9,806 nt of DNA from assembly GCA_913054565.1 (NCBI GenBank), contig CAJXHW010000049.1:1-9806 (forward strand). Direction: 5' to 3'. The notes beneath the pieces were generated by a model that had not been told where the DNA came from, did no database searches, and saw only the letters and a program-made list of their open reading frames with translations. Source of the DNA: an uncultured Kordia sp. (GTDB lineage Bacteria; Bacteroidota; Bacteroidia; Flavobacteriales; Flavobacteriaceae). This document shows, in pieces, positions 1 through 5,566 of this stretch. Position 1 is the stretch's first letter. Each line of letters opens with the position of its first letter. The translations under genes and the position numbers were made by a program.

Positions 1-14
1 CAACGTCTATAATT

Positions 15-788
15 ATGAAAAGATATATTTTACTTACATTTCTCGTATTATTGAGTTTGCAAACAAAGGCTCAGGAGCCAGTTTTTGAAAGTGGTGAATG
101 GTTTAGGTTTCGCATACATTACGGAGTGTTTACAGCCAGCTATGCCACTTTAGGAGTGCATAATTCAACTCTTAATAATAAAGATGTTTTTCATATTAAG
201 GGAACTGGAAAATCTACAGGGCTATTAAGTTTATTTTTTAAAGTAGATGATAATTACCAAACCTATTTTGATAAAAATACAGGAAATCCATACCGTTTTA
301 TTAGAAAAATTAATGAAGGAGGGTATACGAAAGATGTCCAAATTGATTTTAATCATGATACTAATGAGGCTTTGGTAAATGATAAAAAGCATAATTCAAA
401 AAACACCTATGCTATAAACCCAAACGCACAAGACATGCTATCGGCATTTTATTATTTAAGAAATAATGTTGATAGTAAAGCTTTAAAAGTTGGCGAAGAA
501 GTTAAAATTAATATGTTTTTTGATGAAGAAAACTTCAATTTTAAACTAAAATTCTTAGGAAGAGAAATAGTAAAAACAGAATTTGGAAAAGTACCTTGTT
601 TAAAGTTTCGTCCATACGTTCAATCAGGACGCGTATTTAAAGAAAAAGAAAGTTTGACAGTTTGGGTTTCAGATGACAAAAACAAAATGCCAATCAGATT
701 ACAAGCAGATTTAGCTGTTGGGGCTATAAAAGCGGATTTAGATGCTTACAAAGGATTAAAATATCCTTTTAAGATTATAGTGAATTAG
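15..788 (+). CDS. DUF3108 domain-containing secreted envelope protein
   Basis: This 257-residue protein starts MKRYILLTFLVLLSLQTKAQ, a Sec signal peptide probably cleaved after AQ (residues 19-20), so the mature protein is periplasmic or outer-membrane associated. The region just after it contains GEWFRFRIHYGVFTASYATL-like sequence, which I recognise as the opening of the DUF3108 family. The remainder is mostly alternating beta-type sequence with no catalytic motif that I can see. The length is normal for the flavobacterial members. The molecular function of the family is unknown to me. It is the first gene in the window, and only 14 nt precede the ATG, so its promoter and any upstream operon partner are not visible. 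The next gene, a peptidoglycan hydrolase, lies 93 nt downstream past a possible terminator, so co-transcription is uncertain. Confidence 0.85.
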   Translation: MKRYILLTFLVLLSLQTKAQEPVFESGEWFRFRIHYGVFTASYATLGVHNSTLNNKDVFHIKGTGKSTGLLSLFFKVDDNYQTYFDKNTGNPYRFIRKINEGGYTKDVQIDFNHDTNEALVNDKKHNSKNTYAINPNAQDMLSAFYYLRNNVDSKALKVGEEVKINMFFDEENFNFKLKFLGREIVKTEFGKVPCLKFRPYVQSGRVFKEKESLTVWVSDDKNKMPIRLQADLAVGAIKADLDAYKGLKYPFKIIVN

Positions 789-808
789 TTAATTACAACA
801 TAAAAACT

Positions 809-848
809 AAAAAAGTGTGTTAACATAAATGGGGACACATTTTTTTTT
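809..848 (+). terminator. Possible weak intrinsic terminator after the DUF3108 gene
   Basis: Bases 809-820 (six A, then GTGTGT) can pair with 835-846 (ACACA followed by T's) across a 14-nt loop. All 12 positions pair if one G-U wobble is allowed. The T-run continues to 848, so the 3' arm itself supplies the U-tract. Only three pairs are G-C or wobble G-U in an otherwise A-U stem, so its strength is doubtful. Immediately downstream, GATATTTG (851-858) is one base off the Bacteroidota -7 consensus TAnnTTTG and could start the next transcript. I see no good -33 partner for it. Confidence 0.4.
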
Positions 849-881
849 GTGATATTTGATGTTTAATTGATAAATGAGTTC

Positions 882-2141
882 ATGAGATTCCCAAAAATAG
901 TTTGGATAGCATTATTTTTAGTTCTTTTCTTCTCTTGTAAAAAAGAAAAGAAAGAAGTAGTCGTAGAAGAAATTAAAGAAGAGGTTGTTGTTCCAAATCA
1001 TGAATTTGGGTTTAACCTAAATGACTTTAGTGTGCTGTCTGATACAATCAGGTCTGGTGATAGTTTTGGTAAATTGTTGTTTGAAAACCATATAGGATTT
1101 GGTAAAATTGAAGAAATAGTACAAGCTACAAAAGATACATTTAATGTAGCTAAACTTAATGTGGGTAAACGCTATACAATTTTAAGAACCAATGATTCTA
1201 TTGAAAAGGCACAATATTTTATCTATCAGAAAAGCAAGATAGATTATGTTGTTTTTGATTTTTCAAATGACTCCATTTCAAAAGCTTATTCGGCTAAGAA
1301 GCCATCAAAACTAGTTGAAAAAACAGCTTCAGGTATAATTACTAGTTCGCTCTCTGAAGCACTAGATTCTGAAGGGTTAAATGTGTATATAGCACATGAG
1401 TTGGCAGATATATATGCTTGGTCAATTGACTTTTTTAGATTACAAAAAGGAGATAAATATAAAATTATATATACAGAACGTTATATTGAAGATTCTATTT
1501 ATGTAGGTGTTGAAGATATAAAATCGGCAGTTTTTGTACATAATAACACCCCTTTTTACGCTTTTGATTACAAATCGGATGTTGTAGAAGGGATTACAGA
1601 TTATTATGATGAAACTGGTAAAACGCTGAGAAGTCAATTTCTAAAAGCCCCAGTAAAATTTAGTAGAATATCATCACGTTATAATTTAAAACGTAGAATT
1701 AGATATTACGGTAATAAAATTAGGCCACATAAAGGCACCGATTTTGCAGCGGCTATAGGAACTCCAATTTTAGCTACAGCAAGCGGAACTGTAATTGAGT
1801 CCACAAGGAGAGGTGGGAATGGCAAGTATGTGAAAATAAGACATAATAGTACATATAGCACACAGTATTTGCATATGCGTAAACAAAATGTTAAAAAAGG
1901 GCAAGTTGTTAAGCAAGGTGATGTTATTGGTTGGATTGGGATGACAGGAAATACTGGAGGACCACACGTGTGTTATCGTTTTTGGAAAAATGGAAGGCAA
2001 GTAGATCCTTTGAGGGAAAAATTACCTTCTGCAAAACCAATTTCAGAAGACTTAAAAGAGGAATATTTTGCTTATATTCAACCTTTGAAAGAACAATTGG
2101 ATGCTATTGCCTATCCAGTTAAACCAGAGATAATTGATTAA
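882..2141 (+). CDS. M23-family peptidoglycan DD-metallopeptidase lipoprotein
   Basis: Likely cleaves peptide cross-links in peptidoglycan using one zinc ion, from a lipid-anchored position in the cell envelope. I chose ATG 882, giving 419 residues. An in-frame TTG at 867 would add only MINEF before the hydrophobic core. The N-terminus is a lipoprotein signal (LFLVLFFSC, Cys19), followed by a Lys/Glu/Val-rich linker to about residue 38. Residues about 45-275 form an N-terminal region like those preceding the catalytic domain in MepM/Csd3-type proteins. The LytM/M23 domain spans about 278-378. It has HxxxD (His283, Asp287), YLH (His331) and GPHVC (His362, Cys364). The last motif is HxC where most M23 enzymes have HxH. 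The gene overlaps pgi by one base (TAATG), so the two are probably translationally coupled. Family assignment is firm; the exact bond cleaved is not known. Confidence 0.92.
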   Translation: MRFPKIVWIALFLVLFFSCKKEKKEVVVEEIKEEVVVPNHEFGFNLNDFSVLSDTIRSGDSFGKLLFENHIGFGKIEEIVQATKDTFNVAKLNVGKRYTILRTNDSIEKAQYFIYQKSKIDYVVFDFSNDSISKAYSAKKPSKLVEKTASGIITSSLSEALDSEGLNVYIAHELADIYAWSIDFFRLQKGDKYKIIYTERYIEDSIYVGVEDIKSAVFVHNNTPFYAFDYKSDVVEGITDYYDETGKTLRSQFLKAPVKFSRISSRYNLKRRIRYYGNKIRPHKGTDFAAAIGTPILATASGTVIESTRRGGNGKYVKIRHNSTYSTQYLHMRKQNVKKGQVVKQGDVIGWIGMTGNTGGPHVCYRFWKNGRQVDPLREKLPSAKPISEDLKEEYFAYIQPLKEQLDAIAYPVKPEIID

Positions 2142-3718
2142 TGAATTTTTCTAGAAAAAATCCTACCAAAACCGACTCTTGGAAGAAATTATCTGAACAT
2201 TATGAGCAATTAAAAAAGGTTCATTTATATGATATGTTCGCAGATAATCCTGACCGTGAAATCCAAATGAGTGTTGCCTTTGGTGACTTTTTTGTTGACT
2301 TTTCTAAAAACAGGTGGACTTCAGAAACAGTTAAATTATTTTCGGATCTTGCTAGAGAACTTAATCTTAAGGAAAGTATTTCGTTGTTTTTTAAAGAAAA
2401 CAAGTTAAACTTTACCGAAAACAGAGCGGTGTTACATACGGCATTACGTAGCTCAGAAGACGAAATTATAGTAAATGGAGAGAATATTGTTCCGCAAATT
2501 AAAAGTGTGAATACTAAGATTCAAAAATTTACACAAAAAATAATTTCTGGCACACAAAAAGGATATACAGGTAAAGCATTTACGGATATTGTTAATGTAG
2601 GTATTGGCGGATCTAGCTTAGGCCCCAAAGTAGTTTGTAATGCTTTAAAACATTATAAAAATCATTTAAATACGCATTATGTGTCTAATATTGATGGCGA
2701 TGAGTTAGAGGAGATATTGCAGTTGGTGAACCCAGAAACAACACTATTTGTAATTGTATCCAAATCATTTACAACTTCTGAGACTTTACAGAATGCAAAC
2801 TCAATAAAAAACTGGTTTTTAAAACAAGCTCCAAATTCAGCAGTAAAGCAACATTTTATAGCTGTTTCGGCTAATAGTAATAAGGTAAATGACTTTGGCA
2901 TTGACTCTGATAATATCTTTCCTATGTGGGATTGGGTTGGTGGTCGGTTTTCATTATGGAGTGCTGTGGGTATTTCTGTTGCGCTTAGTATAGGTTATGA
3001 TAATTTTAGAGCATTATTAAAAGGCGCAGAAAAAGTTGATAGGCATTTTAAGTTGGCTAGTTTTTCAGAAAATATACCGGTATTAATGGCGTTTACTAGT
3101 GTGTGGTATAGCAATTTTTTTTCAACCACACAGCATGCAATTATTCCTTATTCGTACTATTTGGAAGATTTTGTGCCATACCTTAAGCAGAGTTTTATGG
3201 AAAGTAATGGAAAGTGTGTGGATAGAAACGGAGAAACTATTACTTATAAAACAGGAAGTGTGCTTTTTGGCGGAGTAGGTTCAAATGCGCAACATGCATT
3301 CATGCAATTGTTTCATCAAGGAACAAGTCTTATTTCAACAGATTTTATAGGTTTTTGTAATTCATTACACGGTAATAATGAGCATCAAGATGTGCTAATG
3401 GCTAATATGTTTGCTCAGGCAAAAGCTCTAGCTTTTGGTACAAAAGGAAAAAAAGTAGAAAATCCATATAAGCAGTTTAAGGGAAATTCACCCTCAACAA
3501 CATTGCTTATAAAGAAATTATCTCCAGAAAATCTAGGAGCATTATTAGCTATTTATGAGCATAAAATATTTGTTGAAGGGTTATTGTTGAATATCAATAG
3601 TTTTGATCAGTTTGGAGTAGAATTAGGCAAAGAATTATCAAGAAGCTATATCAATTCATTAAAGGACTCTTCATACAAAGAATCTTTAGGAATGCAGTTT
3701 TATAAAAATAACAAATAA
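2141..3718 (+). CDS. pgi: Glucose-6-phosphate isomerase
   Basis: Interconverts glucose 6-phosphate and fructose 6-phosphate in the cytoplasm (glycolysis and gluconeogenesis; fructose 6-phosphate also feeds amino-sugar synthesis for peptidoglycan). The 525-residue protein is slightly shorter than the roughly 550-residue E. coli enzyme but appears complete. Visible family motifs are GIGGSSLG (154-161), the phosphate-binding VSKSFTTSET (206-215), the first PGI signature DWVGGRFS (264-271, catalytic-site Arg269) and MESNGK with the catalytic base Glu354. Further on are SNAQH with His385, and the second signature ending FDQFGVELGK (488-497) with Lys497. Its ATG overlaps the stop of the M23 gene, and 19 nt separate its stop from the following membrane-protein gene. 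The three genes are therefore probably one transcript. No key residue is missing. Confidence 0.98.
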   Translation: MNFSRKNPTKTDSWKKLSEHYEQLKKVHLYDMFADNPDREIQMSVAFGDFFVDFSKNRWTSETVKLFSDLARELNLKESISLFFKENKLNFTENRAVLHTALRSSEDEIIVNGENIVPQIKSVNTKIQKFTQKIISGTQKGYTGKAFTDIVNVGIGGSSLGPKVVCNALKHYKNHLNTHYVSNIDGDELEEILQLVNPETTLFVIVSKSFTTSETLQNANSIKNWFLKQAPNSAVKQHFIAVSANSNKVNDFGIDSDNIFPMWDWVGGRFSLWSAVGISVALSIGYDNFRALLKGAEKVDRHFKLASFSENIPVLMAFTSVWYSNFFSTTQHAIIPYSYYLEDFVPYLKQSFMESNGKCVDRNGETITYKTGSVLFGGVGSNAQHAFMQLFHQGTSLISTDFIGFCNSLHGNNEHQDVLMANMFAQAKALAFGTKGKKVENPYKQFKGNSPSTTLLIKKLSPENLGALLAIYEHKIFVEGLLLNINSFDQFGVELGKELSRSYINSLKDSSYKESLGMQFYKNNK

Positions 3719-3737
3719 ATAAAAAAGGAAAATAATT

Positions 3738-4166
3738 ATGGCAACAGTAAAGTTTTTACATTCGTATTGGGCGTATTTGGTATTAATAGTAGTAGTAGCT
3801 GCTACGTTAAATTCTATTATTGGAATGATCACAAAAAAAGAGTTTGGCGCAAAAGATTTTAGAGTTGCTCTTTTTGCATTAATAGTTACACATATTCAGT
3901 TATTAATCGGAATTGTTTTATTTGTATTTGCAAATAATTTTGGAGATGTTGAAATGGGGGAAATTATGAAAAACTCAGCATTACGTTTAAGAAATGTAGA
4001 GCATCCTTTGTTGATGGTTATTGCAATAATGTTATTAACTATTGGGTATTCTAAACATAAAACAAAACGAACCTCAGCAAGTAAATTTAGACTTTTAGCT
4101 GTGACTTACAGTTTGGCATTAATTGCAATGTTAGCAATGATACCTTGGAGTGCTTGGTTAGGGTAG
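3738..4166 (+). CDS. Small four-helix integral membrane protein, function unknown
   Basis: The 142-residue protein has no cleavable signal and four hydrophobic segments at about 11-30, 42-65, 90-104 and 119-139, separated by short charged loops. Four histidines are visible: His8 at the start of helix 1, His52 inside helix 2, His89 at the start of helix 3 (in RNVEHPLL) and His107 in a basic loop. Relatives in flavobacterial genomes are, as I recall, often labelled cytochrome B-like. The His placement would fit haem or metal binding, but no classical cytochrome b or b561 motif is present. I do not assign a function. AGGA at 3726-3729 lies 8 nt before the ATG, an acceptable ribosome binding site. 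The gene follows pgi by 19 nt and is the last gene before the shared terminator. Confidence 0.85.
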   Translation: MATVKFLHSYWAYLVLIVVVAATLNSIIGMITKKEFGAKDFRVALFALIVTHIQLLIGIVLFVFANNFGDVEMGEIMKNSALRLRNVEHPLLMVIAIMLLTIGYSKHKTKRTSASKFRLLAVTYSLALIAMLAMIPWSAWLG

Positions 4167-4177
4167 TTAACACAAAA

Positions 4178-4232
4178 TAATTAACACAAAAAAGGCTTAC
4201 AATACTACTGTAAGCCTTTTTTGTGTTAATTA
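4178..4232. terminator. Bidirectional intrinsic terminator, perfect 24-bp stem
   Basis: Bases 4178-4201 are the exact reverse complement of 4209-4232, with a 7-nt loop at 4202-4208. The core is GGCTTACA / TGTAAGCC, flanked by A6 on one side and T6 on the other, so both strands give a GC-containing hairpin followed by U's. It sits 11 nt after the membrane-protein gene stop and 14 nt after the stop of the convergent EEP gene, so it ends both transcripts. Part of the outer arm (TTAACACAAAA) also occurs just upstream as a short direct repeat from 4169. Confidence 0.93.
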
Positions 4233-4246
4233 TAAAAAACAGGAAG

Positions 4247-5311
4247 CTAATTAGTAACTTCTTTAATTAGATAGGTGTATACTGGAAAGTGATCTGAATA
4301 ACCGCTAGTCCAAGTGGCACCAACAAAACTTCGTTTAGGATAGCCTTTATACCTCCCTTTTTTATTAGTCATATATGTAGGGTTGTAAATACCAGTTTTA
4401 AATATTTTAAATGAAGAAAAGTCTTTATCTATAAAGGGTTTTGTAAACATCATTTGGTCAAAAATATTTAAGGCATCTCTATAAGCTAAAGTTCCCATTC
4501 CTTTCTTTGACATATTCATCATAGGGTTATAAATTCCTTTTAATTCTACATCTTCTTTATCTTCTTTAGCATTTAAAACTTTTTTGACGCTTACATTAAA
4601 AGGATCATCATTTAAATCTCCCATGATAACAATTTTTGCATAAGGATCAGCTGTTTGTAATGAATCAACTATTTTTTTTGTTAACTGTGCTGCAGCAACA
4701 CGGCCAGGTCTGCTTCGTGCTTCACCACCACTTCTTGATGGCCAGTGATTTACGATAAAGTGCATTAGTTCTCCTTCTAATTTACCACTAACTAATAATT
4801 GGTCTCTTGTAAAGTTTCTTTTTTTAGTGTTAGGGTTTTGAAGTATTAATTCATGACTACTATAATTAGTAGGTTTGAATAGTTTTTTTTGATATAATAA
4901 AGCTACATCGATACTTCTTTCATCAGGAGAGTTGAAATGAATAATATCATAATCTTTATCACGTAATTGCGGGTCATTTATTAAATCGTGTAATACATCT
5001 TTGTTTTCAACTTCGCAAACACCAATAACTGCTGGTGAATTTTTAGAAAACTTAGGGTCAACTCCTATTTCTGAAATAACACGCGCCATGTTTTTGATTT
5101 TTTTAGGATAAACTTGCCCACGTTCCTTGGCGCTCATTTCCATTAACGGACTCCTTTCGTCAAACTTTTTAGGGTCATTAATTGTGTCAAAAAGATTTTC
5201 TAAATTGTAAAACGCAACGGTGTTGATTTTGTAACGTTTCTTGTTTTGAGCATAGGTGTTTACACTCATTCCAACTACTAAAATCAGTAGTAAAATGTTT
5301 CTTGTTTTCAT
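4247..5311 (-). CDS. Secreted endonuclease/exonuclease/phosphatase (EEP) family protein
   Basis: The 354-residue protein belongs to the metal-dependent EEP fold that cleaves phosphodiester or phosphomonoester bonds (DNase I, exonuclease III and sphingomyelinase relatives). The signal peptide is MKTRNILLLILVVGMSVNTYAQ, with cleavage likely after AQ (residues 21-22), so the enzyme acts outside the cytoplasm. Catalytic landmarks in order are FYNLENLFD (34-42, Asn36), VCEVEN (98-103, metal-binding Glu100), NHWPSR (188-193, His189), GDLND (231-235, Asp232 and Asn234), FDQ (284-286) and SDH (339-341, Asp340 and His341). All canonical positions are present, so it should be active. The substrate (DNA, RNA, nucleotide or phospholipid) cannot be read from sequence. 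It is divergent from the TonB-dependent receptor and ends at the shared terminator. The ATG at 5311 is supported by the immediate signal peptide. Confidence 0.9.
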   Translation of the reverse strand: MKTRNILLLILVVGMSVNTYAQNKKRYKINTVAFYNLENLFDTINDPKKFDERSPLMEMSAKERGQVYPKKIKNMARVISEIGVDPKFSKNSPAVIGVCEVENKDVLHDLINDPQLRDKDYDIIHFNSPDERSIDVALLYQKKLFKPTNYSSHELILQNPNTKKRNFTRDQLLVSGKLEGELMHFIVNHWPSRSGGEARSRPGRVAAAQLTKKIVDSLQTADPYAKIVIMGDLNDDPFNVSVKKVLNAKEDKEDVELKGIYNPMMNMSKKGMGTLAYRDALNIFDQMMFTKPFIDKDFSSFKIFKTGIYNPTYMTNKKGRYKGYPKRSFVGATWTSGYSDHFPVYTYLIKEVTN

Positions 5312-5325
5312 TAGATAAAAGTTTT

Positions 5326-5363
5326 TATACCTGTATAAATTATATGTATTAAGTTCAGGTATA
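5326..5363. repeat. 8-bp perfect inverted repeat in the EEP gene leader
   Basis: TATACCTG (5326-5333) and CAGGTATA (5356-5363) are perfect reverse complements separated by 22 nt. On the - strand this lies 15-52 nt upstream of the EEP start codon, inside the predicted 5' leader. It could be a dyad operator or an RNA hairpin near the ribosome binding region. The AT-rich spacer gives no further strong pairing. Confidence 0.5.
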
Positions 5364-5367
5364 GTAT

Positions 5368-5391
5368 GTTATTGTAAAATCCACTTCAAAT
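5368..5391 (+). repeat. Imperfect 24-bp direct repeat, copy 1
   Basis: The 24 bases here match those at 5443-5466 at 20 of 24 positions. The first 13 (GTTATTGTAAAAT) and the last 6 (TCAAAT) are identical, and the four differences fall between them. The copies start 75 bp apart. This copy contains TGTAAAA (5373-5379) and the degenerate heptamer CTTCAAA 11 bp later (5384-5390). It lies just downstream of the predicted - strand -7 element, close to where the EEP transcript would start. Confidence 0.6.
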
Positions 5392-5398
5392 TACAGGC

Positions 5399-5406
5399 CA
5401 AAAGTA
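5399..5406 (-). promoter_or_regulatory. Candidate -7 promoter element for the EEP gene
   Basis: Read on the - strand the sequence is TACTTTTG, matching the Bacteroidota sigma-ABfr -7 consensus TAnnTTTG. It would place transcription start near 5390-5394 and give a leader of about 80 nt containing the inverted repeat at 5326-5363. A clear -33 TTTG is not evident at the expected distance, so this is a consensus match only. Confidence 0.45.
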
Positions 5407-5436
5407 GTTAATTATTTAATTTAACACCTTTAGTAA

Positions 5437-5465
5437 TGTAAAGTTATTGTAAAATTGATGTCAAA
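5437..5465 (+). promoter_or_regulatory. Three heptamers at 11-bp spacing, response-regulator-type operator candidate
   Basis: TGTAAAG (5437), TGTAAAA (5448) and TGTCAAA (5459) start exactly 11 bp apart, so all face the same side of the helix. Tandem heptamers with 11-bp period are the known layout of PhoB/PhoP/OmpR-family binding sites; the E. coli PHO box half-site is CTGTCAT. The array ends 36 bp upstream of the + strand -7 element, which has a poor -33 region, as expected for an activator-dependent promoter. AT-rich DNA makes chance matches possible. Confidence 0.4.
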
Positions 5466-5466
5466 T
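5443..5466 (+). repeat. Imperfect 24-bp direct repeat, copy 2
   Basis: This is the second copy of the repeat described at 5368-5391 (20 of 24 identical). It contains the second and third heptamers of the 11-bp array and lies upstream of the receptor promoter. The better heptamer match here suggests this is the stronger site of the pair. Confidence 0.6.
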
Positions 5467-5501
5467 CATTGGTGCTGAAGTAATTTTTATTCTAAAATGT
5501 G

Positions 5502-5509
5502 TACATTTG
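5502..5509 (+). promoter_or_regulatory. Candidate -7 promoter element for the TonB-dependent receptor
   Basis: TACATTTG is an exact match to TAnnTTTG. Transcription would begin about 5514-5516, giving a leader of roughly 50 nt before ATG 5567. No TTTG is found at the expected -33 position (about 5476-5485). The element overlaps an in-frame TTG at 5507, which argues that TTG is not a translation start. Confidence 0.55.
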
Positions 5510-5566
5510 CGAACTGTAAAAGACCTCAGTGGGTTTAAAAACAATTTATTAATCAGTAAATTACTT

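Noticed and set aside
851..858. GATATTTG as a confident promoter for the M23 gene
   Set aside because: It differs from the -7 consensus at one fixed base and has no -33 partner. I mention it only as a possibility in the terminator entry.
1931..2122. 63-codon + strand open frame overlapping the end of the M23 gene
   Set aside because: It is out of frame within the M23 catalytic domain, whose motifs are clearly coded in the other frame.
3719..3737. Separate promoter for the small membrane protein
   Set aside because: The 19-nt gap has no TAnnTTTG element, only a ribosome-binding-like AGGA, so read-through from pgi is simpler.
5497..5535. ATG 5497 as an alternative start ahead of the receptor
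   Set aside because: It is in a different frame (MCTFANCKRPQWV then stop) and overlaps the predicted -7 element, so it is unlikely to be transcribed or translated.
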